A stretch of 64,000 nucleotides of DNA from Sorghum bicolor (taxonomy: Eukaryota; Streptophyta; Magnoliopsida; Poales; Poaceae). The notes beneath the pieces are model-generated. The model was not told where the DNA came from. It searched no databases and saw nothing but the letters and a program-made list of their open reading frames with translations. The stretch covers positions 12,547,894-12,611,893 of the forward strand of contig NC_012873.2 of assembly GCF_000003195.3 (NCBI RefSeq), in the 5' to 3' direction. The first letter of the stretch is position 1; the number at the start of each line of letters is the position of its first letter. The position numbers and the translations under genes were made by a program. Positions 34,341 through 49,133 of this stretch are shown in pieces.

Positions 34341-35862
34341 GCTACATCACCTTTCGGGAGGTAACTCGAGAGCCAGGTATCCCGTAAAACCCTAGTAGTT
34401 ATCTTATTATAATTTGTTTCCATCTAGATAATAAATAAAACCAAATCAAAAGATTATATTTTCTTTATTATTAAGAAAAAGATCAAAACCCAAAAAGAAA
34501 CTTGAAAGTGGAAACCATGATGTAAATGATGAATAGTTGCTCTGCCTGAATTCCTTTAAAAGTACATAGTATTCAGTCTTGAATTCTCCTGAGTTTTGGA
34601 TCTGACTGTTCTGATTTAAGAATTTACTCTAATCTAAAACTTGTGAGTAGCAGTTGCTTGATCTAAGTCTAAGTAATTGGCGGATATGATATAGAAAGTT
34701 TCAGCTGTTATCCTCTTGTTCTAAGAGATACTTGAAATTTGGAGATTTATATTTTGAAAACTTGAAACTATCACATGATGAGTTCTTGTATGATGAGAGC
34801 TTTAATTCATACCATAGCTTTATACATACATATTTGTTAGAATAGGAAAACCAGCTCATAAGCTACTTGTTTTGTGTTGAGTTTGGTCAACCTGTGTTAG
34901 ACCCTTATTGAGAGGTTCATCATGCTCTAAAGATCAAGAAGATTACACTTTACACCCCTTGCTACTTCTATCCTGGAAGTACGCACCACCATATTCACCT
35001 ATTTAGATCCACTCAAAAATGTTATGCTCCTACATTGGGAGTAAACACCAAAAATATATTTCCATAGGTTTTTCCTTGATTGCTAGCCAAACACTCAAAA
35101 ATAGTGCTCTAATTTATTGTTTATCCTCTCGAAGAGTTTTTCATCACAAATTGGGCTATTATGATTTGTTCTTAAAAAAGAGAGAAAAAATAAGAAGATA
35201 GAAAGAAAGAAAGAAGAAATCCCCTGTTCCTCAAAATTTCAAACTGAGAGAAGTACTTTTGTAAATGAACATTATAGAATTATTCTTTCACCCTTCCTCT
35301 TCACAAATAATCTCTACCATAAATATTCATTTGAAACTACACATGCACATCTTGATCTAAGGGTATGGTCTCCCCTCCGAGGATCCTGGTTTGAGTATTG
35401 GCGATATATGCAAGATAAGTATGTTGTATCCTCTAATTACCTTCAGCTCCACATAAGCCTTAGTTATAGGGAGAGAAGAGGGAAGATACAATGATCAGTA
35501 CCTTAGGAAGAAATCCACAAATACCACACATGAGAGGCTTGAAAGGATCATACAAAGGAATCTCTAAGCTTTATTTTGAAAACTTTGCAAAACTCTAGAA
35601 ATAAGGTTGATCAAAGAATTCGAAATAGTACTTGACTATACTATTTTGTCTTTCAATTACTCAAGACCTAAGTAACAACAATAAGATCTATAGTTGAAGG
35701 AAACATGGGTAAGTTTGAAGATTGAACTGTTTATCCATTGTTTGGTAGAAGAATTCCTTGTTTGAATATTTGTGTACCTTTAAGGTGTGAAAGCATTGCA
35801 ACAACTCCTGATACATCACGGTAATTTGCTAAGGGACTAGCAAAAGGCAAGCTTGGGGAGCA
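34341..35862 (+). other. 3' non-coding tail and polypurine tract of the Athila-type element
   Basis: No ORF. Blocks match the tail of the young element at 60,290-61,774 in order: gatgaatagttgctctgcc, cacatgatgagttc and gtatgatgagag, gagagaat/aagga plus caaggaat. It ends with a purine tract (aagcttggggagca, 35,849-35,862) before the LTR, as in 61,761-61,774. Confidence 0.7.
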
Positions 35863-36819
35863 TATTGATGGTCCTTAATGTCAACAATATACTTTCAATT
35901 AATGCACAACATAATGGCAAAAGAGTTATTAATGCTTAGTTGTAGGGATTATTCTAACAAGTTCCACGAGTTGTGTTGCTTTTACCTATTTTGCAGGATC
36001 ATTGACACTTCACCACATCAAAGTGTTATAAATGATGTAACCGAGCACACCATTATAAAGGGCTCATCAAGACAATCAAAACAGACATATCACTTGCTAT
36101 ATTTCGATACGACCAAGAATTCTCTAGAATACTCTCGAAGAATCACCAAACAAGAGTTTTATGGACTAACATGATAATTTCCACAACTTTGGTGATTTGT
36201 GAATTTTCAAGGATAAAAATAGAAAGAGTAGGAGCCAAGGAACCAAACCAAATCATGTCTCAATTCCACAAGAATTGATGGGAAAGTTCTAGAGGACACC
36301 GGAAGACAAAGGAGCGAAACAAGAGCACAGCGACAGACAGGTGGGGCCGGCCGACCCCACCAGCCAAGCCGACCGGCCTGGTCCCCTGGAAGTGACCTCC
36401 GCTTCACGTGACGGCTTCCAACTGACCACTATGGTGCATCTCGACCCTTGTTCTATGTCAGTTTGATCCGGCTACGGTTCATCCCACTAGGCTATATAAG
36501 CACGGGTAGACCCCCTGTGGCAATGAATCATCAATGATAAGTCGATCTCTCATTCAGAAGGCTAGAGAGAAAAGCTAAGGTTTCTAATTAAAATATTAGA
36601 TCTCCACTTCAAGTTTAGGGTTAGATCTAGTTAGATACAAGTAGAGTTGAGCATGGCTCAGGATTCCAGATTGATGTCAGGAGATTTGGTAATATTTATT
36701 ATCATATCTTGTAATTATGACTTTATGGTATTTCAATATCATTATGTTCTTGTTTATTCGGTTCTTACCTTATTCTAGTTCTATCTTTGATATAGTCTTG
36801 ATTGATAACTAGTTTAGAC
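35863..36819 (+). mobile_element. 3' LTR of the Athila-type element, left part
   Basis: It starts tattgatggtccttaa, matching TGTTGACGGTCCTTAA of the LTR at 61,775 with the terminal TG mutated. It is interrupted at 36,819 by the copia element and resumes at 44,624. A TATA-like cctcta/ctatataagcac motif lies at about 36,492-36,505. Confidence 0.75.
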
Positions 36820-38069
36820 TGAAGGATTATGAGGATGCTATGCTAGACAGAAAACAAAAATTTCAACCTCAAAAACCAGGATCAACTGCTAGTTATAGAT
36901 CACATGATTACCACTAGACGCATAGGTGCAGCGGAAGCGACTCAGTGTAATCGTGCACATAGTAGCAGTGTCGTACAATTGCGTGGTTGTCCACCACATC
37001 AATCCCTCTCGTGCGGTTCGTCCTTGTGCTCCAGATGCAACACCTTCGAGGTGTCTCACACGTGCAGGGAAGAAGCATCGTGCCTCCAGACTGCTAGGTC
37101 CACGAGGAGCAATAGGCGCAAGCATGGATGCGTGGCGGCAACTGTCTAATTGCATGAGTTCACCCTGGTTGTGCCCCCTCCCTCTCTTATATAGGTGTCC
37201 CCTAATCAGCCCCGAGCTGGACGCCCAATTAGAAAACCCTAAGCCTTGTCTAATTCTAGTCCAACCCGAATTAGGATTCTAGCCCCTTTAGCGTGTGTCC
37301 CTATGGGTTCAAATACATATAGACATGGGCCAAGTACCCTTTACTCGCCCAATAGTTGACAATGGCCTCTAGCAAGGCGTGACAACTCCTACACGCATGC
37401 AAAGATCATATCAGACAAACCATTGCAAACACATACATGTTATTTCCACACGATACTTGGTCCAACTCATGGGTTAACACTTAACCCAAGCAAGGCCATG
37501 CATTTGTTGATCCAATCACTTAAATGATCTAGTGATATCTCTCTCACATAGAGAGGGGTAAGTTCCATTTTGATTATCTATGTCTCACAGCATATTTCCC
37601 GACAAACACAAAGACCACCTTTATAACTACCCTATTATAGAGTAGTGTTTAATAGTCCCTAAGTAGGTCATTTCACATCTTGAGAACATACGATAATCTC
37701 AGGTCTAAGGACATAACGTACATGATGTATAAAAAGATAATAAGAACATCTCACGTAGGGTCAGTCCAGCGACATGTCATACATGTACCCACATTATTAG
37801 TTTGACATCTCTATGTCTATGACTTGTGAAACATAGTCATCAACTAATACATGTGCTAATCTAATATTCATGTGTGTCCTCAGATGAACTCTGATCAGAG
37901 ACAACTTTAGAATAACCATACAAGTAAAAGAGTTTCACAAAAAATTCACATAATTGTAAATCGATACAAGTTTGTCTATAATAGATATTCATCAAACTCA
38001 TAATATATGTCATGGATACAATCACAATATCATCATCTCAATTATTACCTCTAGGACATATTCCCAACA
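36820..38069 (-). repeat. 3' LTR of the copia element
   Basis: On the + strand it runs TGAAGGATTATG...CATATTCCCAACA. The polypurine tract lies just inside at 38,070-38,080 (minus strand gtgggagac). A TATA-like motif (minus strand cctatataagag) is at about 37,183-37,194. Confidence 0.95.
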
Positions 38070-38099
38070 GTCTCCCACTTGCACTAGAGTTAATCTCGA

Positions 38100-41000
38100 A
38101 GATATCTAATACCCATAGACCTCAAGTGTGCCTCATGCTTAGGCTGTGGAAGAGCCCTTGTCAAAGGATCTGCAATATTTAAATCCATATGTATCTTGAA
38201 CATCTTAATTTCACCCCGCCTAACGAACTCTCAAATGAGGTGAAACTTCTACAGCACATGTTTGTTGTTTTGGTGATTCCTAGGCTCCTTAGCCTACACA
38301 ATCGCCCCATTGTTGTCACAAGGTAGATTCAATAGGCTCGACGCATTTGGAAACACACCAAGTTCAATGAGGAACCTCCTCATCCAAACACCTTCCTTCG
38401 CAGATTCAGAAGCTGCGATGTACTCAGCCTCTATTGTAGAATCGATCACTGTCGCCTGCTTGGAACTTTTCCAGCTGACTGCACCACCATTTATTGTGAA
38501 CACAAAACTTGATTGAGAGTGTGAATCCTCTATGTCAGTTTGGAAGCTAGCATCAGTGTAATCATTTACAACAAGCTCCTCCTCACCTCCATAGATTAAG
38601 AACACATCTTTAGTCCTTCTCAAGTACTTAAGAATGGTTTTAACAAGTGTCCAATGACTTTCACCTAGATAGCTTGGTACCTGCTCGCAACACTTAGAGC
38701 ATATGAGACATTTGGGTGAGTACATATCATGTCATACATGATGGAACCAATTGCCGAAGCATATGGAACCTTACTCATGTGTTTGCACTCTTCATCTGAT
38801 GAAGGACAGTGCTTATCGCTAAACCGCATACCATGTGACATAGGCAAGAACCCTCTTTTAGATTGTTCCATGTTGAACCATTTCAACACCTTGTCTATGT
38901 ACGTAGCTTAGCTTAATCCTATTAGCCTTTTGGATCTATCTCTATAGATCTTAATGCCCAAAATGTATTCTACTTCTCCTAAATCCTTCATAGAAAAACT
39001 ATTATTCAGTGAAGTCTTTACCAATCACAACATTGGAATGTCATTCCCAATCAATAATATGTCATCCACATATAAGCTTAGAAATACAATAGCGCTCCCA
39101 CTTTATTTCTTATAAACATAAGGTCCTTCTTCATTCTGACGGAAGCCAAATCCTCTAACCACTTCATCAAAACAAATATTCCAACTCCGAGATGCTTGCT
39201 TTAATGCATAAATGGATTTTTTAAGCTTGCATATTTTTCTAGCATTATTAGGATCAATAGAACCTTTGGGCTGTATCATATACACATCCTCTTCCAAATT
39301 TCCATTCAGAAAGGTTGTTTTAACATCCATCTGCCATATCTCATAATCAAAATATGCAGCGATTGCTAGAATGATCTAGATAGATTTAAGCATCGCTACT
39401 GGCGAGAAAGTCCCATCGTAATCAATTCCTTGAACTTGCCTAAAACCCTTTACAACAAGTCGAGCATTATAGACGTGAACATTTCCATCCATATCTTTTT
39501 TTCTTTTTATAGATCCATTTGCACTCTATGGGTCTAACCCCACCAAGTGGATCAACCAAGTTCCAAACTTGATTGTCTCTCATGGAATCTATCTCGGATC
39601 TCATGTCACTTTGCCATTTCTTAGAATCTAGGTCCATCATTGCTTCTGCATAATTTGTAGGTTTGTCATCGTCTAACAATAACAATTCCCCAAGCAATTC
39701 GCAAAGTCTTACTGATCTTCGTGGTTATGGTGGTGTTTCTACGACCATGGGAACTTGTTCTGCTATGTTAGCTTCATTCCCAACTAGTTCATCTTGAAAT
39801 TCTTCAAGATAAACCTTTTGTCCATTTTTCTCCCTTTTGAAAAACTCTTTCTCTAAGAAAACTCTATTTCGAGTAACAAACACTTTGCCCTCTATCTGGT
39901 TATAGACATAATACCCTAAAGTTTCATTTGGGTATCCTACGAAAAAGCACTTGTCCGATTTGGGTGTTAGTTTATCCAATATAAGTCGTTTAACATAAAC
40001 TTCACAACCCCAAATTTTTAGAAAAGACAAACTGAGACACTTACCAGTCCACATCTCATATGGTGTCTTAACTACAGACTTAGATGGTACCCTATTTAAA
40101 GTAAAAGCGGTTGTTTCTAGAGCATATCCCCAGAACAATAAAGGTAGGTCTGACTGGCTCATCATAGACAAAACCATGTCCAACAAAGTTCGATTACGTC
40201 GCTCAGACACGCCATTCCTCTGAGCTGTTCCAGGTGGCGTAAGTTGTGGAACAATTCCATAACTTTTTAGATGATTGCTAAATTCATGACTCAAATATTT
40301 GCATCCACGATTAGACCGCAAAGCCTTAATTTTCTTGCCACGTTGATTCTCTACTTCATTCTGAAATTCTTTGAACATTTCCAATGTTTCAGACTTATGC
40401 TTCATTAAGTAGACATATCCATATCTACTAAAATCATGAGTAAAAGTTATGAAGTATTGGAATCTGCCTCTAGCTGTTGTGCTCATTGGTCCACATACAT
40501 CAGTATGTACAAGTTCCAACAAGTCAGACGCTCTCTTAGGAAAACCTGTGAAAGGCGCCTTGGTCATCTTTTCTAGTAAGCAAGACTCACATGTCTCGTA
40601 TGATTCAAAATCAAATGAAGTTAAAAGCCCATCATCATGGAGCCTCTTCATGTGATTCTCACTTATATGACCCAAACAACAATGATATAATTTGGACTGA
40701 ACTCATTAAGCTGACGCCTTTTAGCACTAACATTATAGATATGTGCATCATCAAGATTTAAAATAAATAACCCATTCACAATGGATGCATACGCCACAAA
40801 TATGTCATTTTTAGAGATCACACAACCATTTTCTTTACTCGCAAATGAATAACCTTCCTTCATCAAACATGAAGGTGACACAATGTTTTGACTTATACTA
40901 GGAACAAAATAAAAATTATTCAATTCCAAAATAAATCCCGATGGTAGATGGAGTTGCATCGTCTCAACGTTCAACGTAGCAACTCTTGCATTATTGCCCA

Positions 41001-41999
41001 AACAGAAATTAACTTCTCCCTTTTCAACGCTTCTACTTCTTATCATTCTCTGCATCGTATTGCAAACATGAGCAACTGATCTGGTATCAAATACCCAAGA
41101 ATTAATATAAGAGTTAGCAAGGAAAATTTCTATAACATAAACAACAAGTGTATGAGCAGCGGGATTACCTTTACTGCCGCCATCCTTTAAGGATGCCAAG
41201 TACAACTTGCAGTTTCTCTTCTAGTGACCTTTCCCCTTACAGTAAAGCACTCAACATCAGCATCTAGGCTAGCCTTGGGGCGTAGGTGGGTTTGGCTTAT
41301 GGATCTCATCCTTAGCCTTACTCTTTTTTTCTTCCAAGAGTTGCCCTTCTTTCTCTTAAAGTTAGGCTTGTTTTCGATAGCCAATACTTGGCTACTGACT
41401 GTACTTTTCTTGATGTTAGCCTCTGTTGTTTTTAGCATGCCATACAATTCATTCAAGCCCTTCTCCACCCCATGCATATGGTAGTTTGAGATGAAGTTTC
41501 CATAACTAGGTAGAAGAGACGAGAGAATGAAATCAGTAGCCAACTCTTGGCCAATTGAGAAGCCTAGCTTCTCCAACCTCTGAGTGTAACCAACCATCTT
41601 GATTACATGTGGGCCAACTGTTGTGCCCTCTTCTAGCTTGCATTCAACAAAAGCATTTGAGACTTAGAACCTTTCAGTCCTAGCCTTAGCTTGGAACATA
41701 TCATTAAGCGCTATGCTTATATCATACACTGCATGATTATTTTTGTACTGCATCTGCAGCTTAGGTTCCATACAAGCAAGCATGAGGCAACTCACTTCAA
41801 GATCAGCATCACATGCTCTCTTGTAAGCATTCTTCTCTGCAGCAGGTGCTTCTAGTAATGGGGTGTCTAGAATCTCTTCCTTTTTCTCAACCCCGAGAAC
41901 AATTCTCAGGTTGTGGATCCAATCCGCATAGTTCATTCCATTCAACTTATATTTCTCAAGAATTGAGCGCAAAGTAAATGTTTGATTGGTGGGCGCCAT
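38100..41999 (-). pseudogene. Copia gag-pol polyprotein, multiply broken
   Basis: The minus-strand order from 41,999: gag (MAPTNQTFTLRSILEKYKL; YADWIHNLRIVL), protease (about 41,110-40,690), integrase (40,675-39,725, with HTDVCGPM and GVSERRNRTLLDM), RT (about 39,700-38,960, with IECKWIYKK, MDVKTTFLNGN and YVDD at 39,061-39,072) and RNase H (38,725-38,294, with TDAS and IEAEYIAASE). Defects: about four frame changes or stops between domains; the protease active site reads DTR instead of DTG; and the second integrase acid is Asn (RSNRG, 40,310-40,312) instead of Asp. All three would block activity even with an open frame. Confidence 0.92.
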
Positions 42000-43355
42000 T
42001 AATCTACAATAGAAGCAATACAAAATACTAAGACAACATATCCAAGATAGAGTAAATAATATTCAATAAAATCTACTCCCACTAAAATCAATATACCTGG
42101 ATTGATACTTAGTGATTCAAGACCCACTACTAACAAGTATACTAGTGAGCTTTAGCATCACCGCTAGTAGACATGGTAGATCGGTAAGCAACTCCTTGCT
42201 AATCATATCACATATGACTCTTGTTGTTGGGGTGACATCTCTATGCTTGTGTTGCCCAACTACTTATGCTACAAGGTCCCTAACCATTAGGATGACCTTG
42301 TTCAAGTAACCAACCCTTCTGTAGTAAGCATCCGATAAGAACTTGCCTAGTCGAGGAAAACCAGTGGCACCCTGATTTCATAGACCTACCACTGATTCTA
42401 CAAGACACATGATAGTGTAGGGTTTAGGGAAGCATTTAACTTAAACATTGTTGAGGGATCATTCTACTTCACTACCACATGTATGTAGACAAAAAACATC
42501 ATCACATATGAAGTAGAACATAGTAAGAACGGCATTAACACAGATTTGACTTGGTATAGCCCTTTATCACTTTAGAGATCTCCATCTCCATCTATCTGTT
42601 CATCATGGTGATCTCCATCTCCATGATCCATGTACTCCATCCTCCAGTAATGATTCCACCAAGACTAGCTATCACTAACGCAAGGCAGCGAATTAAAATT
42701 ACATAGTCACGGGTAGGATCATCATAGATTGGCACGCAAGCCATTACATCAGATGGACAACATCTATGTGGCTCCAGCCATATTGTCATTCTCATGGCAT
42801 GCAAGCAATGAATTTATTACATACATGCATCACATACACATAAGGGCTATACCAGTAATGAATCCCAGCAAAACAGAGTTAACTGATTCGGACGTCTAAA
42901 CTTGTAGGGCCAAAAACTCTAATTTCCAACCTTTTTTGCAATTCTAATTTCACTGAGCATGGTTTCACCATAGAGAATCAGATTTAAAAAAAATCTCTAT
43001 GATTTTTATTTAGAGATCGTCGCAATCCGAGTTACGGATCAAAAGTTACGACTGTTTTATCGAACAACACTTTTTTCGACAATCCGGCACCCTGCAGTAG
43101 ATCCCATCTAGTACCGCCCCGCATCATATGTGCTTGGTACTTGACCTAGGGTTCAATTAGATCAATCTAGTTGATCTCTATCTCGCCATGACTAAGTTTA
43201 TATGTATCACTTAACTTGGATGGCGGAATTCTGACTGGTACGAGTAGATCATTACAATACTAGCACAGCAAGACCATGAACCAAGATCAGAGACTCATCT
43301 AAAACTGCACATATCTCTATATGTATCCAATCAAATCTATAACAATGCAGTAATA
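42000..43355 (-). other. Long untranslated leader of the copia element
   Basis: 1.36 kb between primer site and gag start, without an ORF. Long leaders are usual in Angela/BARE-like copias. Part of it (42,100-42,370) matches the + strand at 45,795-46,010 in inverted orientation. Confidence 0.8.
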
Positions 43356-43367
43356 GATCTGATACCA
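43356..43367 (-). other. Primer-binding site, tRNA-iMet type
   Basis: The minus strand reads TGGTATCAGATC, one base from the LTR edge. It matches the initiator tRNA-Met complement except near its end. Confidence 0.85.
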
Positions 43368-43368
43368 C

Positions 43369-44618
43369 TGAAGGATTATGGGGATGTTATGCTAGCCAGA
43401 AAACAAAAATTTTGACCTCATAAAACAGGATCAATTGCTAGTTATAGATCATGGGATTACCACTAGATGCGCAGCTGTAGCGGAAGCGACTCAATGTAAT
43501 CATGCACGTAGTAGCAGTGTTGTGCAGTTGCATGGTCATCCACCACGTCAATCCCTCTCGCGCGGTTCGTCCTTGTGCTCTAGATGCAGCACCTCCGAGG
43601 TGTCCCACACGTGCAGGGAAGAAGCATCGCGCCTCTGAACTGCTAGGTCCACGAGGAGCAATAGGCACGAGTGTGGGTGAGTGGCGACGACAGCCTAATG
43701 GCGTGAGTTCGTCCCGGCCGCGCCCCCTCCCTCTCTTATATAGGCGTCCCCTAATCAGCCCCGAGCTGTAGGCCCAATTAGAAAACCCTAAGCTTTGTCT
43801 AATTCGGGTCCAACCCAAATTATGCTTCTAGCCCCTTAATCGTGTGACCGTATTGGTTCACATACATATAGACATGGGTCGAGTACTCTTTACACACCCA
43901 ATAGTTGATAGGGGCCTCTAGCAAGGCGGGACAACTCCTACACACACGCAAAGACCATATCAGACAAACCACTGCAAACACATACATGTTATTCTCTTGC
44001 CACATGATATTTGGTCCAACTCATGGGTTAATACTTAACCCAAGCATGACCATCCATTTGTTAATCCAATCACTTGAGTGATCCATATCACTCTCACATA
44101 GAGAGGGGCAAGTTCTATCTTGATTATCTATATCTCACAGCATGTCTCCCAACAAACCTGAAGACCACCTTTATAACTACCCTATTACGGAGTAGAGTTT
44201 AATAGTCCCTAAGTAGGTCATTTCACATCTTGAGAACATATGACAATAGCGGGTCTAAGGACATAACATACATGATGCATAAAAAGATAATAAAAACATC
44301 TCATGTTGGGTCAGTCCAGCCACATGTCATACATGTGCCCACATTATTAGTTTGACATCTCTATGTCTATGACTTGTGAAACATAGTCATCAACTAATGC
44401 ATGTGCTAATCTAATATTCATGTGTGTCCTCACATGAACTCTGATCAGAGACAACTTTAGAATAACCATACAAGTAAAAAAGTTTCACAAAAAATTCACA
44501 TAATTGTCAATCGATACAAGTTTGTCTATAATGGATATTCATCGAACTCATAATATATGTCATGGATACAATCATAATATCATCTCTCTATGATTACCTC
44601 TAGGGCATATTCCCAACA
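43369..44618 (-). repeat. 5' LTR of the copia element
   Basis: Same length as the 3' LTR and edges TGAAGGATTATG...CATATTCCCAACA. The promoter-like TATA motif on the minus strand is at about 43,735-43,746. Confidence 0.95.
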
Positions 44619-44623
44619 TAGAC

Positions 44624-45780
<1,157 letters not shown>

Positions 45781-46116
45781 TATCAGATACTTACTACAAA
45801 AGGGTTTGTTGCTTGAACAAGGTCATCCTAATAGTTAGGGATCTTACAGCATGAGTAGTTGGGCACCAAAGCATAGAGATGCTTCCCAACAGTAAGAGTC
45901 ATATGTGGTATGATTAGCAAGGAGTTGCTTACCGATCTACCATGTCTTTTAGCGGTGATGCTAAAGCTCACTTGTAGACTTGTTAGTTGTGGGTCTTGAA
46001 TCACTAAGTTTCAATAGAGGGATATTGATTTTAGTGTGAATATATTTTATTTAATATTATTTACTTTGTCATGGATACATTGTCTTAGTATTTTGCATTA
46101 GTTTTGTTGTAGATAA
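45781..46116 (+). mobile_element. Leader fragment of the truncated plus-strand copia
   Basis: It parallels the leader of the 36,820-44,618 element in inverted orientation (e.g. aaggtcatcctaata, agcaaggagttgcttaccg, tagcggtgatgctaaagc, gtgggtcttgaatcact). The LTR and primer site that should precede it are missing. Confidence 0.75.
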
Positions 46117-49100
46117 ATGGCACCTAATCAACCATTTACTTTGCGTTCATTTCTTGAGAAAGATAAGTTGAATGGAGCAAACTATGCGGATTGGATTTGC
46201 AACCTTAGAATTGTTCTCTAGGCTAAGAAAAAGGAAGAAATTCTAGACACCCTATTACCAGATGAGCATGTTGATAATGCACCTGCTGTAGAGAAAAACG
46301 CTTACAAGAGAGCATGTGATACTGATCTTGAAGTAAGTTGCCTTATGCTTGCTTGTATGGAACTAGATCTATAGATGTAGTTCGACAATAACCATACAAT
46401 ATATGATATGATCGTGACACTGAATGTATGTTCTAGACTTAAGCCAAGACTGAAATGTTCAATGTCTCAAAGGCTTTTGTTGAGACCAAGCTGGCAGAGG
46501 GCACAACAGTTGGGCCACATGTGATCAAGATGGTTGGTTACACTTAGAGGTTGGAGAAGCTAGGCTTCCCAATTGGCCAAGAGTTGGCTACTGATTTCAT
46601 TCTCACATCTCTTCCACCCAGCTATGGTAACTTTATCTTGATCAACCATATACCATGGAGTGGAGAAGGGCTTGAATGAGTTATGTGGCATGCTTAAGAC
46701 AACAGTAGCCATGTGATGGCGGTCCAAAACAAGCCTAACTTCAAGACAAATGAGGGCAATTCTTGGAAGAAGAAGGGCAAGGCTAAAGATGGGATCTCTA
46801 AGCCAAACCCACATGTGCCTAAGGCTGGACTACCTGCTCATGATGAGTGCTTTCAATGTAAGGAGAAACCTAACTGGATGCAAGGTGTATTTGGCATCCT
46901 TAAAGGATGGCGGCAGTAAAGGTACTCTCGTAGCTCATACACTTGTTGTTTATGTGACAAACATTTTCCTCGCTAATTCTTATATTAATTCTTAGGTATT
47001 TGATACTGGATCGGTTGCTCATATTTTTCAATACGATGCAGGGAATGGTAAGAAGTAGAAGCATTGAAAAGGGAGAAGTTGATTTTTGAGTGGGCAATGA
47101 TGCAAGAGTTTCTATGTTGAACATCAAGACGATGCAACTCCACCTCCCATCAGGATTTATTTTGGAATTGAAAAATTGTTATTTTGTTCCTAGTTTATGT
47201 CGAAACATTGTGTCACCTTCAAGTTTGATGAAGGATGGTTATTCATTTGCGAGTAAAGATAATGGTTGTGTGATCTATAAGAATGACATGTTTGTGGATT
47301 TTGCATCCATTGTGAATGGGTTATTTATCTTAAATCTTGATGATGCACCTATCTGTAATATAAGTGCTAAAAGGCCCTAGCTTAATGAGTTAAGTCCTAC
47401 CTATTTGTGGCATTGTCGTTTAGGTCACATAAGTGAGAATCGTATGAAGAGGCTCCATTCTGATGGGCTTTTAACTTTGTTTGATTTTGAATCATAGGAG
47501 ACATGTGAAGATTGCTTATTGGGAAAGATGACCAAGGTGCCTTTCATAGGTTTTCTTGAGAGGGCATCTGACTTATTAGAACTTGTACATACTGATGTAT
47601 GTGGACTAATAAGTACGATAACTAGAGGCAGATTCCAATACTTCATAACTTTCATTGATGATTTTAATAGATATGGATATGTCTACTAATGAAGCATAAG
47701 TCTGAGACATTTGCAAAGTTCAAAGTGTTTCAAAATGAAGTAGAGAATCAACGTGGCAAGAAAATTAAGGCCTTGTGATCTGATCATGGAGGAGAATATT
47801 TGAGGTATCAATTTAGCAATCATCTAAAGAGTTGTGGAATTATTCCACAGCTTACGCCACCTAGAACACCTCAGAGGAATGGCGTGTTTGAGTAATGTAA
47901 TTGGACTTTGTTGGACATGGTTTGGTCAATGATGAGCCAGTCAAACCTAGTATCATTTTTGGGATATACTCTAGAAACATACTCTTGCACATTAAATTTT
48001 GTACCATCTAAGTCCATAGTTTAGACACTATATGAGATCTAGACAGGTAAGAGTCTTAGTTTGTCTTTTCTAAAAATTTGGGGTCATGAAGTTTATTTCA
48101 AATGACTTATGTCAGATAAACTAACACCCAAGTCGGACAAGTGCTTTTTCATTGGATACCCAAAGGAAACTTTAGCGTATTACGTCTATAACCAATCATA
48201 GGGCAAAGAGTTTGTTGCTCGAAATGGTGTTTTCTTAGAGAAAGAGTTTTTCAAAAGAGAGAAAAGTGGACAGAAGGTGTATCTTGAAGAAGTTCAAGAT
48301 GAGCTAGATAGGAAGGACTCTACGAGTGATGCTAATGTAGCAGAACAAGTTGAGATACTCATGGCAATAGAAATACCATCGCAGCCATGAAGGTCAGTGA
48401 AAATCCACGAACTACGTGGGGATTTGTTATTGTTAGATGATGACGAACCTGCGACTTATGCAGAAGCAATGTTGAACCCAGATTCTGAGAAATGGCAAAG
48501 TGCCATGAGATCCAAGATGGATTCCATGAGAGACAATCAAGTTTGGTACTTGGTTGACCCACATGATGGGGTTAGACCCATAGAGTGCAAATGGATCTAT
48601 AAAAAGGATATGGATGGAAATGTTCACGTCTATAAAGCTCGACTTGTTGCAAAAGGTTTTCGGCAAGTTCAAGGAATTGACTATGACGAGACATTCTCGC
48701 CACTAGCAATGCTTAAATCTATCCAGATCATTCTAGCAATAGCTACTTATTTCAATTATGAGATATATGGCACATGGATGTTAAAACAACCTTTTTAAAT
48801 GGAAATTTGGAAGAGGACATGTATATGATACAACCCGAAGGTTTTGTTGATCCAAATAATGCTAGAAAAATATGCAAGCTTAAGAAATTCATGTATGGGT
48901 TAAAGAAAGCACCTCAGAGTTGGAACATTCATTTTGATGAAGTAGTCAAAGGGTTTGGCTTCCATTAGAATGAAGAAGAACCTTATGTTTACAAGATAGA
49001 AAGTGGCAGTGATGTCACATTTCTAATCTTGTATGTGGATGACATATTATTGATTGCGAATGATATTCTGATGATGCAATTCGTAAAGACTTCACTAAAT

Positions 49101-49133
49101 AATAGTTTTGTATGAAGAATTTAGGAGAAGCAA
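46117..49133 (+). pseudogene. Truncated copia gag-pol of the same family, plus strand
   Basis: It starts MAPNQPFTLRSFLEKDKL, the same gag as the minus-strand element. It then carries a protease with an intact DTG core (VFDTGSVAH, about 47,000), an integrase with numerous stops (47,400-48,120), and RT (48,397-49,133; CKWIYKKDMDGNVHVYKARL, MDVKTTFLNGNLEED, YVDD at 49,032-49,043). It breaks off in RT right after MKNLGEA, where an unrelated LTR starts at 49,134. RNase H and 3' LTR are not in the window. More than ten stops or frame changes. Confidence 0.88.

Larger units (their letters stand above)
36820..44618 (-). mobile_element. Complete copia retrotransposon, Tork/Angela-like, 7.8 kb
   Basis: Two LTRs of 1,250 bp in direct orientation (36,820-38,069 and 43,369-44,618) enclose a minus-strand body with primer site, gag, protease, integrase, RT and RNase H in copia order. 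A perfect 5-bp target duplication TAGAC flanks it (36,815-36,819 and 44,619-44,623). The LTR start TGTTGGGAATATG and a polypurine tract gtgggagac are typical of Angela/BARE-type elements. The LTRs differ by several percent by eye, and the ORFs are broken, so the insertion is old relative to the element at 54,770. Confidence 0.95.
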
